Shown: positions 1 to 7,842 of the stretch, piece after piece
Layout: each line of letters starts with the position of its first letter
Numbering within the stretch: position 1 is the first letter of the stretch
NCBI RefSeq assembly: GCF_024178315.1
Contig: NZ_JAMZIK010000090.1
Coordinates: forward strand, 1 to 39,666
Source: Siccirubricoccus soli
GTDB taxonomy: Bacteria > Pseudomonadota > Alphaproteobacteria > Acetobacterales > Acetobacteraceae
DNA: 39,666 nucleotides
Reading direction: 5' to 3'
Notes under the pieces: model-generated
Database searches by the model: none
The model's input: the letters and a program-made list of their open reading frames with translations, nothing else
What the model was told of the DNA's origin: nothing
Position numbers and translations under genes: made by a program

Positions 1-39
1 TGGGGCCCGTTGGGGCCCTACGCCCAACGCCTCGCACAG

Positions 40-64
40 CCCGTCGCGGCAAAGCCGCGGCGGG
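40..64. repeat. GC-rich hairpin upstream of the Hsp70 gene
   Basis: Two 11-base arms (40-50 and 54-64) around an AAA loop pair with one G-T mismatch. No T-run follows, so it is not an obvious intrinsic terminator. An 8-base direct repeat (TGGGGCCC) occurs at 1-8 and 11-18. Bases 1-145 otherwise hold no gene I can support. Confidence 0.3.
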
Positions 65-145
65 GCAACGGGCGGCGGGGTTTCGGCCCCGGGACCGTGG
101 AACGGGCTTGCAGTGGGGGCGTGGGGCTGCTCAAACCCGCGGCCC

Positions 146-1369
146 ATGACTCCCGTCCTCGGTGTCGATTTCGGCACCACCAACAGTGTGGTGGCGCTGC
201 GTGATGCCGCCGGCCGCCTGACCACCGCCCGCTTCGCCCTCGGCGCCGAGAGCTTCGAGGTGTTCCGCAGCGTGCTCTGCTTCTGGACCGAGGCGGGGCG
301 GCGACGCGACGCCGCCGGGCCAGCGGCGATCGAGGCCTATCTGGAGGATCCGCTGGCCTGCCGGCTGATCATGTCCATGAAATCCTACCTGGCGCAGCGC
401 AGCTTCGGCGAGACGCGCATCGCCGGGCAGAGCTGGAAGCTGGAGGGGCTGATCGGCCTGTTCCTGCGCGCCCTGCTGGGCGACCGGGCGGGGATGGTGG
501 TGGCCGGGCGGCCGGTGCGCTTCGCCGGGGATGCACCGGACGAGGCGCTGGCGGAGACCCGGCTGCGCGCCGCCTATGCCGAGGCGGGCTTCCCCGCGCT
601 GCGCTTCGCGCTGGAGCCGGAGGCGGCGGGGCACCGCTTCGCCGCGACGCTGGACGGCCCGGCGACGGTGCTGGTGGGCGATTTCGGCGGCGGCACCAGC
701 GATTTTTCCGTGCTGCGCTTCGAGCCGGGGGCGCGGGCCGTGGCGCTGGGCCATGCCGGCATCGGCATCGCCGGGGATGATTTCGACTACCGCATCATCG
801 ACCATGTGGTCTCGCCCCGCCTGGGCAAGGGCAGCCAGTACGGGGTGATGGGGAAGATGATGCCGGTGCCGGCCGGCTGGTACACCGGCTTCGCCCGCTG
901 GCACCGGCTTTCCCTGATGCGGGCGCCGAAGGTGCTGGCCGACATCGAGGCGGTGGCGCGCACGGCAGAAGCGCCGGAACGGCTGCATCACCTGATCCGG
1001 CTGGTGGAGGAGGAGGCGGGCTATGCCCTCTACCGCGCCGTCTCCGGCGTGAAGGCGGCGCTCTCGGGCGCGGAGCGGGCCATGCTGCGCTTCCGGCATG
1101 AGGACTTCGCCGTGGAGGCGGAGGTGGCACGTGCCGATTTCGAGGCCTGGATCGCGCCGGAGCTGGCGAGAATCGCCGCCACGGTGGAGGCGGCACTGGC
1201 CGATGCCGGGCTGCGCGCCGAGGAGGTGGACCGGGTGTTCCTGACCGGCGGCACCTCCCTGGTGCCGGCGGTGCGACGGATCTTCGCGGAGAGGTTCGGC
1301 CCGGCGAAGCTGGCGGGGGGCGGAGAATTCGTCTCGGTGGCGGAGGGGCTGGCGTTGATGGGCGGGTGA
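146..1369 (+). CDS. Hsp70 family protein, YegD-like
   Basis: A 407-residue actin/Hsp70-fold ATPase, probably a cytoplasmic chaperone-like protein. The N-terminal phosphate-1 motif VDFGTTNS, the central phosphate-2 motif VGDFGGGTSDFS and the C-terminal adenosine motif FLTGGTSLVPAVR are all visible. The protein stops soon after the nucleotide-binding domain and lacks the DnaK substrate-binding domain and lid. That length and layout match the YegD branch of the superfamily rather than DnaK or HscA. The chosen ATG is the one directly before TPVLGVDFGTTN. A GTG at 113 would add 11 residues that look non-homologous. No strong Shine-Dalgarno is visible. Substrate and partners are unknown, and the DUF169 gene downstream gives no clear hint. 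Confidence 0.88.
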   Translation: MTPVLGVDFGTTNSVVALRDAAGRLTTARFALGAESFEVFRSVLCFWTEAGRRRDAAGPAAIEAYLEDPLACRLIMSMKSYLAQRSFGETRIAGQSWKLEGLIGLFLRALLGDRAGMVVAGRPVRFAGDAPDEALAETRLRAAYAEAGFPALRFALEPEAAGHRFAATLDGPATVLVGDFGGGTSDFSVLRFEPGARAVALGHAGIGIAGDDFDYRIIDHVVSPRLGKGSQYGVMGKMMPVPAGWYTGFARWHRLSLMRAPKVLADIEAVARTAEAPERLHHLIRLVEEEAGYALYRAVSGVKAALSGAERAMLRFRHEDFAVEAEVARADFEAWIAPELARIAATVEAALADAGLRAEEVDRVFLTGGTSLVPAVRRIFAERFGPAKLAGGGEFVSVAEGLALMGG

Positions 1370-1530
1370 CCGGCGCCGTCCCTGCGACGGTTATCGGCGC
1401 GACGCCGGCCACCGCCCATGCCCCGCGTCGCCCTCCAGGAGAGGCTGAACGGCAAGGCGGTGAAAGGGCTGAGCAGGTGGCGGAGGCCGGGGACCGGCGC
1501 CGAGCGCCGGGCTGCACGACGCCTGGCTAT

Positions 1531-1550
1531 GGCCCTGCCATGGCAGGGCC
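1531..1550. repeat. Perfect 20-bp palindrome in the Hsp70-DUF169 gap
   Basis: The 20 bases read identically on both strands (GGCCCTGCC, AT, GGCAGGGCC). The palindrome sits in the 294-bp gap between the Hsp70 and DUF169 genes. In RNA it could form a GC-rich stem, but no U-tract follows, so a terminator role is only possible. The rest of the gap (1370-1663) shows no convincing gene. Confidence 0.5.
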
Positions 1551-1663
1551 GGGCATCCGGGCCGCTGGCCGCGCCGGACCGATGCCGGCGGCAGTCGATC
1601 CCGCCCGCCCGAGGCTCTACAAGGCGCTGTGACCAATGATCCGCGTCAGGGAGAGAAACGCCG

Positions 1664-2443
1664 ATGTCCGACACCGCGCCGACCGAAGCGCAGCGCCTCG
1701 TCACCGAGGTGAATGCGCTGCTGCGGCTGAAGACCACCATCGCCGCCATGCAGATGTTCGAGACGGTGGAGGAGATGGAGGCGATTCCGCGCATCCGCCG
1801 GCCGAAGGCGAAGCACACCACGGACCAGATCGTCAGCATGGCCTCCCGGCTCGGTTGGACGGTGGGGATCACCCAGGCGGATCTGGTGGGGGCGCAGTGC
1901 GGGGCCGTCATCGGGCTGGCGCCGCGGGACGAGGAATTCCTGCGCGGGGAGCGCTACGTGAATGTGTGGCACGGCACGCAGGAGGATGCCGCGGCGCGGC
2001 AACAGGCGCTGAGCTGCGTGCCCTTCGGCCGCTACCAGGCGATGGCGGTCAGCCCACTGGAGAGCGGGCGGCTGCCGGCGCCGGCCATTTGCTTGGTCTA
2101 CGCCACGCCGGGGCAGATGATCATCCTGATCAACGGGCTGCAGTACCGGAACTACCGGAAATTCGAATGGAGCGTGGTGGGGGAGACCGCCTGCGCCGAT
2201 AGCTGGGGCCGGGCCCTGGCCACGGGGCAGCCCAGCCTCTCCCTGCCCTGCTTCGCCGAGCGCCGCTATGGCGGCGTGCCGGATGAGGAGATGCTGATGG
2301 CCCTCTCCCCGGCCGATCTGCGGGTGGCGGTGGAAGGGATGAAGGCGCTGGCGAAGAACGGGCTGCGCTATCCGATCCCGCCCTATGGCATCCAGAACGA
2401 TCCCTCGGCCGGGATGGGGGCGAGCTATGCCGGGAAACGGTAA
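1664..2443 (+). CDS. DUF169 family protein
   Basis: A 259-residue soluble protein that I assign to the DUF169 (COG2043) family of uncharacterised proteins. Features supporting this are the mid-protein segment CVPFGRYQAMAVSPLES, the following hydrophobic strand LVYATPGQMIILING, and the later segment with Cys in ETACADSWG and SLPCFAERRYGG. Family members are found in bacteria and archaea and no reaction is established. There is no signal peptide or membrane segment. The ATG is preceded by a purine-rich AGGGAGAG about 9 bases upstream. The gene stands alone, followed by tRNA-Arg. The family assignment is from recall of sequence character, so it is moderately rather than fully certain. Confidence 0.65.
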   Translation: MSDTAPTEAQRLVTEVNALLRLKTTIAAMQMFETVEEMEAIPRIRRPKAKHTTDQIVSMASRLGWTVGITQADLVGAQCGAVIGLAPRDEEFLRGERYVNVWHGTQEDAAARQQALSCVPFGRYQAMAVSPLESGRLPAPAICLVYATPGQMIILINGLQYRNYRKFEWSVVGETACADSWGRALATGQPSLSLPCFAERRYGGVPDEEMLMALSPADLRVAVEGMKALAKNGLRYPIPPYGIQNDPSAGMGASYAGKR

Positions 2444-2497
2444 GCGGCGGGGGCCCCTTCCCTGGCGCGGCAGGTTGCGCTAGGAAGCCCGTGGCAC

Positions 2498-2574
2498 GGA
2501 CCCGTAGCTCAGCTGGATAGAGCGTTGCCCTCCGAAGGCAAAGGTCGTACGTTCGAATCGTATCGGGTCCGCCA
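2498..2574 (+). tRNA. tRNA-Arg (anticodon CCG)
   Basis: A complete 77-nt cloverleaf: acceptor stem GGACCCG pairs with CGGGTCC, followed by discriminator G and an encoded CCA. The D-arm is GCTC...GAGC. The anticodon stem TTGCC/GGCAA encloses loop CTCCGAA, giving anticodon CCG, which reads CGG (Arg). The T-loop is GTTCGAATC. It lies 54 bases after the DUF169 gene. Confidence 0.97.
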
Positions 2575-3124
2575 ATCTTTTCAGTGAGTTGGACATCCTG
2601 CCGCCAGGGCCGGAAACAGCCTGGGTCGCAGTTGGGCAGCGATGGGGCGCGGATTGGTTCGCCCCGCCGGCAATCAGGCGCCCGCCTCGGCCGCCACACC
2701 CTCTGCCATGTCAGCCGTCACCACGCCCCGCCGTTTGGCATCGAACGGCTCCGACGGCGCGGCGCACCACCGAGCGAGGTCCGCGCCCGGCGACGGGCTC
2801 CCTCCGACAGAAGCAGCGGAGGGAACCCACCAGCGAAGATCCCCGGGCAAAATCTGCGCTTGCTGCACCTGCTCGGCCACGATGACGGCGCTGCCTGAAC
2901 GGATCTGCCGCCTCCCTGCCGGGCCATGTCCTGGCCAAGGCTTGCCGAGCGCTCGTCCCGCGCACTCGATCCGGCGAGCGTGGGATTTCGCGTGAAGCGC
3001 GAGATTGTGAGCCGCAAACCCTTCACTCAAGGCTGGCTGCGGCCGAGCGAGCTGTGGTGCTATGCATTTGGCGCTCCGGTGCCTGCCTGCTGCCACGTCG
3101 CGGAGCGCAGCAGAGGGTTGGACC
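2575..3124. other. Intergenic stretch downstream of tRNA-Arg, no recognisable gene
   Basis: Short open frames exist on both strands, as expected at this GC content, but none resembles a known family. It could hold the promoter of the oxidase operon, although no clear -35/-10 pair stands out. I looked for a copy of the tRNA 3' end that would mark an integrated element and saw none in the window. Confidence 0.5.
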
Positions 3125-3223
3125 ATGGCTGCGGTCGCCTCGCCTCCTTGCCACGCTGAGGGTGAGCCAGACCCTCCGCGCCTCGATTCCGAGGACCGCG
3201 CGGCACGGGCGCCGCGCCCATGA
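3125..3223 (+). CDS. Possible 32-residue leader ORF overlapping coxB
   Basis: A short ORF starts at an ATG preceded by AGAGGG with 7 bases spacing. It ends in a TGA that overlaps the coxB start as ATGA. The peptide is hydrophilic, rich in Pro, Asp, Glu and Arg, and has no membrane segment. The two signs of reality are the ribosome-binding site and the 4-bp stop/start overlap, which could couple its translation to coxB. It may equally be chance, since I recognise no homologue. Confidence 0.3.
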   Translation: MAAVASPPCHAEGEPDPPRLDSEDRAARAPRP

Positions 3224-4017
3224 CGGCTGCGCTCATCTTCGTGCTCGTCGCGGTCGGCTCGGTGGTGTTCCACCTGCTGAGCCCCTGGTGGTGGACACCC
3301 ATCGCATCGAACTGGGACTACATCGACGCCACGATCACGATCACCTTCTGGATCACCGGAATCGTCTTCGTCGCCGTCGTCCTGTTCATGGCGTATTGCG
3401 TGTTCCGCTTCCGCGCCAGGGCGGGCCGGCGCGCGGCCTTCGAGCCGGAGAACAAGCGCCTCGAGGTCTGGCTCACGGTCGCGACCGCCCTTGGCGTCGC
3501 GGCCATGCTCGCGCCCGGGCTCTTCGTGTGGAGCCGCTTCATCAGCGTGCCGGCGGATGCGACCGAGGTCGAGATCGTCGGCCAGCAATGGCGCTGGAGC
3601 TACCGGCTGCCCGGCGCCGATGGCCGTCTCGGCGCGGTGGAAACGCGCCTGATCAACCCCGAGAATCCACTTGGCCTGGTGCGTGACGATGCGGCGGGCC
3701 AGGACGACATCATCATCGAGGCGGAGAACCTGCACCTTCCGATCGGCCGGCCGGTGAAGGTGCTGCTGCGCTCGATCGACGTACTCCATAATTTCTACGT
3801 GCCGGAGTTCCGGGCGAAGATGGACATGATCCCGGGCTCCGTCACTTATTTCTGGTTCACCCCCACGCGCACCGGCACCTTCGAGGTTCTCTGCGCCGAG
3901 CTCTGCGGCGCGGGCCACGCGGTGATGCGCGGCCGCGTCGTGGTGCAGACCGAAGCGGAGCACCACGCCTGGCTGCAAGGCCAGCGCAGCTTCGCCCAGC
4001 TCGCGGAACGCCGCTGA
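3220..4017 (+). CDS. coxB: Cytochrome c oxidase subunit II
   Basis: A 265-residue subunit II of an aa3-type oxidase; it accepts electrons from cytochrome c through the binuclear CuA centre on the periplasmic side. Hydrophobic segments lie at about 1-20, 40-62 and 84-105. The cupredoxin domain follows. CuA ligands are visible: His190 (LHNFYVPEFR) and Cys225, Glu227, Cys229, His233, Met236 in CAELCGAGHAVM. The aromatic patch QQWRWSY (122-128) matches the conserved electron-entry region. There is no C-terminal haem c domain, so this is not a caa3 subunit II. It is the first clear structural gene of the operon, 80 bases before subunit I. Confidence 0.95.
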   Translation: MTAALIFVLVAVGSVVFHLLSPWWWTPIASNWDYIDATITITFWITGIVFVAVVLFMAYCVFRFRARAGRRAAFEPENKRLEVWLTVATALGVAAMLAPGLFVWSRFISVPADATEVEIVGQQWRWSYRLPGADGRLGAVETRLINPENPLGLVRDDAAGQDDIIIEAENLHLPIGRPVKVLLRSIDVLHNFYVPEFRAKMDMIPGSVTYFWFTPTRTGTFEVLCAELCGAGHAVMRGRVVVQTEAEHHAWLQGQRSFAQLAERR

Positions 4018-4081
4018 AGGTGCCGCGGGCCAAGCAATCGGCACGGTGAGCCCGACTCCATCGGGATTAGCCGGCCAGGAT

Positions 4082-4086
4082 GGAGG
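4082..4086 (+). promoter_or_regulatory. Ribosome-binding site deciding the subunit I start
   Basis: GGAGG lies 11 bases before the ATG at 4098, whereas the in-frame ATG at 4080 has no comparable site. This favours the downstream start for subunit I. Confidence 0.6.
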
Positions 4087-4097
4087 AAGGCGGTCCG

Positions 4098-5882
4098 ATG
4101 AGCGAGCTCGCGCACGGCACCGGCAGCCACCTGCCGGCTGCGGAAGTGCCGGAGATGGAGCTGCCCCATCCGCACGGGTGGTGGTCAACCTACGTGTTCA
4201 GCCAGGATGCCAAGGTCATCGGCATCCAGTACTCCTTCACCGCGCTCGCCATCGGCTCGGTTGCCCTGGTGCTCTCCTGGCTGATGCGGCTGCAGCTCGG
4301 CTTCCCCGGCACCTTCAGCTTCATCGACCCGCAGGCCTATCTCCAGTTCATCACCATGCATGGGATGATCATGGTGGTGTACCTGCTGACGGCGCTGTTC
4401 CTCGGCGGCTTCGGCAATTACCTCATTCCGCTGATGCTCGGCGCGCGCGACATGGTGTTCCCCTTCGTCAACATGCTCAGCTACTGGGTCTACCTGCTGG
4501 CCGTGCTGGTGCTGGTGGCGAGCTTCTTCGTCCCCGGGGGCCCGACCGGCGCGGGCTGGACGCTCTATCCGCCGCAAGCCATCCTCTCGGGCACGCCCGG
4601 GCGCGAATGGGGCATCGTGCTGATGCTGCTCTCGCTCTGCCTCTTCATCGTGGGCTTCACCATGGGCGGGCTCAACTACGTGGTCACGGTGCTCCAGGCC
4701 CGCACCCGCGGCATGACGCTGATGCGCATGCCCCTGACCATCTGGGGCATCTTCACGGCGACGGTGATGGCGCTGCTCGCCTTTCCTGCCTTGTTCGTGG
4801 GCGCCGTGATGATGCTGCTCGACCGGCTGCTGGGGACGAGCTTCTTCATGCCGACGCTGGTCGAGATGGGCCAGCAGCTCCGCTACGGGGGCGGCAGCCC
4901 GATCCTGTTCCAGCACCTCTTCTGGTTCTTCGGCCACCCGGAGGTCTACATCGTCGCTTTGCCCGCCTTCGGCATCGTCTCCGACCTCATCAGCACCCAT
5001 GCGCGCCGCAATATCTTCGGCTACCGCATGATGGTCTGGGCCATCGTGGTGATCGGCGCGCTGAGCTTCGTGGTCTGGGCCCACCACATGTATGTCAGCG
5101 GGATGAATCCGTGGTTCGGCTTCTTCTTCGCCACCACCACCCTGATCATCGCCATCCCGACCGCGATCAAGGTCTATAACTGGCTGCTGACGCTATGGCG
5201 CGGCAACATCCACCTGAACACCCCGATGCTCTTCGCGCTCGGCTTCATCGTCACCTTCGTCAATGGCGGGCTGACGGGCCTCTTCCTCGGCAATGTCGTG
5301 GTGGACGTGCCGCTCTCCGACACGATGTTCGTCGTGGCGCATTTCCACATGGTGATGGGCGTCGCGCCGGTGATGGTCATCTTCGGCGGCATCTATCACT
5401 GGTATCCGAAGGTCACCGGCAGGATGCTCGGCGAGACCATGGGCAGGATCCATTTCTGGATCACCTTCCTCGGCGCCTACGCGATCTTCTTCCCGATGCA
5501 CTATCTCGGCCTGCTTGGCATGCCGCGGCGCTACCACGAGATCGGCGAGACCTCCTTCGTGCCGGAATCGGCGCATGACCTCAATGCCTTCATCAGCGTC
5601 ATGGCGCTGGTCGTCGGCGCCGCGCAGATCCTGTTCCTGTTCAACCTCTTCTGGAGCCTGCGCCGTGGCCGGGAGGCCGGCCCGAACCCCTGGCGGGCGA
5701 CGACGCTCGAGTGGCAGACGCCGGAGACGCCGCCTGGCCACGGCAATTGGGGCCGCGAGCTACCCGTGGTCTATCGCTGGGCCTATGACTATGCCGTGCC
5801 CGGCGCGGCGGATGATTTCGTGCCGCAGAACCAGAAGCTGCCGCCCCCGCTGCATGTCGCCAGGGGCGAGGCGACGGCATGA
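4098..5882 (+). CDS. ctaD: Cytochrome c oxidase subunit I
   Basis: A 594-residue polytopic membrane protein with about 12 helices; the catalytic haem-copper subunit that reduces O2 to water and pumps protons. Haem and CuB ligands are in place: His of ITMHGMIMV (low-spin haem), GHPEVY (CuB His, proton-channel Glu and cross-linked Tyr), HH of WAHHMYVSG (CuB), and both His of AHFHMVMG (haem a3 and haem a). The Glu in GHPEVY marks an A1-type enzyme. FGNYLIPLMLGARDM carries the Asn and Asp of the D-channel mouth. It overlaps the next gene by 4 bp (ATGA). The operon resembles the second aa3 oxidase of rhizobia (coxMNOP) in having two subunit III genes. No haem-insertion genes (ctaB, ctaG) are nearby, so these must be supplied from elsewhere. 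Confidence 0.97.
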   Translation: MSELAHGTGSHLPAAEVPEMELPHPHGWWSTYVFSQDAKVIGIQYSFTALAIGSVALVLSWLMRLQLGFPGTFSFIDPQAYLQFITMHGMIMVVYLLTALFLGGFGNYLIPLMLGARDMVFPFVNMLSYWVYLLAVLVLVASFFVPGGPTGAGWTLYPPQAILSGTPGREWGIVLMLLSLCLFIVGFTMGGLNYVVTVLQARTRGMTLMRMPLTIWGIFTATVMALLAFPALFVGAVMMLLDRLLGTSFFMPTLVEMGQQLRYGGGSPILFQHLFWFFGHPEVYIVALPAFGIVSDLISTHARRNIFGYRMMVWAIVVIGALSFVVWAHHMYVSGMNPWFGFFFATTTLIIAIPTAIKVYNWLLTLWRGNIHLNTPMLFALGFIVTFVNGGLTGLFLGNVVVDVPLSDTMFVVAHFHMVMGVAPVMVIFGGIYHWYPKVTGRMLGETMGRIHFWITFLGAYAIFFPMHYLGLLGMPRRYHEIGETSFVPESAHDLNAFISVMALVVGAAQILFLFNLFWSLRRGREAGPNPWRATTLEWQTPETPPGHGNWGRELPVVYRWAYDYAVPGAADDFVPQNQKLPPPLHVARGEATA

Positions 5883-6583
5883 CCGGCACGCTGCTGCTCT
5901 TCGGCGGGCTTGTGGCGGTCGCGCTCTGGTGGCTGTCACGGCAAGGCCTCGCGACCAGGCCCTGGCTCGAAGCCGGGCCACTGGATGACGGGCCGGTGCG
6001 CCCCATCTCCATCCCCGCCGCGAAGCTTGGGCTCTGGATGTTCATGGCGGTCGCGGCGACGCTGCTCGTTCTGCTGCTCAGCGCCTACTCCATGCGGATG
6101 GAGATGGCGGATTGGAGCCCGCCGCCGCGGCCCCGCCTGCTTTGGGCGAACACGGTCGTCCTGCTGCTGGCCAGCGTCGCGCTGCACCGCGCCGTCCAGG
6201 CGGCACGGCGGGGGCGGCGGGACGCCGTGGCATCCGCCCTGATGCTCGGCGGGGGCGCGGGCCTGCTGTTCCTGCTCGGCCAGCTCCTGGCCTGGCGGGA
6301 ACTCGCCGGCTCCGGCTACCTGCCGGCCAACAACCCGGCCGATGCGTTCTTCTACCTCATCACCACCTTTCATGGGCTGCACCTGCTGGGCGGGCTGGTC
6401 GCACTGGGCCGCACGGGTGCCAGCCTGCGGCAGGCGCCACTCGCCCGGCTGCAACTGAGCGTGGAGCTCTGCGCCAGCTACTGGCACTTCCTGCTGGCCG
6501 CATGGATCCTGCTGTTCTTCACCCTCGCCTTCTCGCCGCCATTCGACTGGCTTGTCGCGCTCTGCGCGACCCCGTTCAGGTAG
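5879..6583 (+). CDS. Cytochrome c oxidase subunit III (first copy)
   Basis: A 234-residue membrane protein of the haem-copper oxidase subunit III family. Hydrophobic segments run almost end to end. Family signatures are the helix LGLWMFMAVAATLLVLLLSA, the FYLITTFHGLHLLGG segment and the closing YWHFLLAAWILLFF. It starts inside the subunit I stop (ATGA overlap), so the two are translationally coupled. It differs greatly from the next gene, so the pair is not a recent duplication. In rhizobial coxMNOP operons two subunit III-like genes also lie in tandem. Subunit III stabilises subunit I and binds lipid but holds no redox centre. Confidence 0.88.
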   Translation: MTGTLLLFGGLVAVALWWLSRQGLATRPWLEAGPLDDGPVRPISIPAAKLGLWMFMAVAATLLVLLLSAYSMRMEMADWSPPPRPRLLWANTVVLLLASVALHRAVQAARRGRRDAVASALMLGGGAGLLFLLGQLLAWRELAGSGYLPANNPADAFFYLITTFHGLHLLGGLVALGRTGASLRQAPLARLQLSVELCASYWHFLLAAWILLFFTLAFSPPFDWLVALCATPFR

Positions 6584-6594
6584 GATCGAGGCCG

Positions 6595-7311
6595 ATGGAC
6601 ACCGCCCAGCTGGAACACGGGACCGCCACCCGCCCTCAGGGCTGGCCCGGCGTGGTCGCCGACTGGTCCTCGGACCAGCGCTCCTTCAAGGGCGCGTCCT
6701 GGGGGAAGGTCATGATGTGGATCTTCCTGCTCAGCGACACCTTCATCTTCAGCTGCTTCCTGCTGTCCTACATGACGGTGCGGATGTCCACGACGGAGCC
6801 CTGGCCGAACCCGAGCGAAGTCTTCGCGCTCGAGATCGGCGGCGTGCACCTGCCGCTCATCCTGATCGCCATCATGACCTTCGTGCTGATCAGCAGCAGC
6901 GGCACCATGGCGATGGCGGTGAACTGCGCCTACCGGCGCGACCGCAGGAAGACCGCGGCGCTGATGCTCGTCACCGCGCTCTTCGGCGCGCTCTTCGTGG
7001 GCATGCAGGCCTTCGAATGGTCCAAGCTGATCCATGAGGGCGTGCGGCCCTGGGAGAATCCGTTCGGCGCCCCGCAATTCGGCGCCGCATTCTTCACCAT
7101 CACCGGCTTTCACGGGACGCATGTGACGATCGGCGTGATCATCCTGCTGGTGGTCGCATGGAAGGTCCTGCGCGGCGAGTTCGACGACCAGCGCCCCGGC
7201 TTCCTGACGGGCCGCCGCGGCCGCTACGAGATGGTCGAGATCGCCGGCCTCTACTGGCATTTCGTGGACCTGGTCTGGGTCTTCATCTTCGCCCTGTTCT
7301 ATCTCTGGTGA
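6595..7311 (+). CDS. Cytochrome c oxidase subunit III (second copy)
   Basis: A 238-residue membrane protein of the subunit III family. It has WGKVMMWIFLLSDTFIFSCF near the N terminus, FFTITGFHGTHVTIGV in the C-terminal half and the closing LYWHFVDLVWVFIFALFYLW, the usual end of bacterial subunit III. It starts 11 bases after the first copy, with GAGG a few bases upstream of the ATG. This copy looks closer to the conventional family than the first, so it may be the core subunit III. The same frame stays open far upstream, but that stretch is a shadow of the previous gene. Confidence 0.92.
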   Translation: MDTAQLEHGTATRPQGWPGVVADWSSDQRSFKGASWGKVMMWIFLLSDTFIFSCFLLSYMTVRMSTTEPWPNPSEVFALEIGGVHLPLILIAIMTFVLISSSGTMAMAVNCAYRRDRRKTAALMLVTALFGALFVGMQAFEWSKLIHEGVRPWENPFGAPQFGAAFFTITGFHGTHVTIGVIILLVVAWKVLRGEFDDQRPGFLTGRRGRYEMVEIAGLYWHFVDLVWVFIFALFYLW

Positions 7312-7322
7312 GGGAGCCGCCC

Positions 7323-7673
7323 ATGGCGCATGCATCCGCACCTGTCCCCGCCGTGGAGGAGGGCCAGCAGCACCCGATCCGCACCTACCTCGTGGTCTGG
7401 GGCTGGCTCTTCGTCCTCAGCTTCTTCTCCTATCTGGTGGACTATTTCCACCTGCAGGGTCTCCTGCGCTGGGGCCTGATCCTGGTGCTCATGATGCTGA
7501 AGGCAGGGCTGATCGTCGCCGTCTTCATGCATATGCGGTGGGAGCGGCTGGCGCTGACCTACGCCATCCTGGTCCCGCCCGTCCTCGTGCTGGTCTTCGC
7601 GGCCCTGATGGTGTTCGAGGCTGACTACACGCTGCTGCTGCGGCGGACCTTCTTCCGCGGGGAGGGCGGCTGA
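7323..7673 (+). CDS. Cytochrome c oxidase subunit IV family protein
   Basis: A 116-residue protein of the prokaryotic oxidase subunit IV (COX4_pro/CyoD-like) family. Three hydrophobic segments lie at about 20-40, 46-68 and 76-98. The motif VFMHMRWER between helices 2 and 3 is typical. These small subunits assist assembly or stability of the haem-copper core. It starts 11 bases after the second subunit III gene, with AGGGAG upstream. It belongs to the same operon. Confidence 0.88.
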   Translation: MAHASAPVPAVEEGQQHPIRTYLVVWGWLFVLSFFSYLVDYFHLQGLLRWGLILVLMMLKAGLIVAVFMHMRWERLALTYAILVPPVLVLVFAALMVFEADYTLLLRRTFFRGEGG

Positions 7674-7674
7674 A

Positions 7675-7791
7675 ATGCCCGCTGCACAGCCGGGTCGCCG
7701 GCTGAGCAACCGCGCCATCATCGGCACGGGCCTCGCGCTCTGCGTCCTGCTGGCAGTGCTGCTCGCCTGGTTCTTCGGCCTGCTGGCCTGA
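7675..7791 (+). CDS. 38-residue single-span membrane peptide, oxidase operon tail
   Basis: The ORF begins one base after the subunit IV stop (TGAAATG). It encodes 38 residues: a basic N terminus (PGRRLSNR) and then one hydrophobic helix of about 22 residues (IIGTGLALCVLLAVLLAWFF) ending at LLA. GGAGGGCGG just before the subunit IV stop gives a good Shine-Dalgarno. Its position, spacing and amphipathic-then-hydrophobic layout fit a small accessory oxidase subunit or assembly peptide. No function can be read from the sequence, and it is too short for automatic ORF callers. Confidence 0.6.
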   Translation: MPAAQPGRRLSNRAIIGTGLALCVLLAVLLAWFFGLLA

Positions 7792-7842
7792 AGGCAAGTC
7801 AGGGTCCGCGCGCAGGCCAGCCCCGTCTTGCGGCCGGCACAT

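Noticed and set aside
2130..2699. Minus-strand ORF containing GGPDTIRTYDLCLRRATLYP
   Set aside because: That stretch is the antisense translation of tRNA-Arg, a well-known spurious protein; the rest lies over the DUF169 gene.
2674..4188. 504-codon minus-strand ORF opposite coxB and its upstream region
   Set aside because: No recognisable domains; over half lies against coxB. The part over 2674-3120 was examined separately and also gave nothing recognisable.
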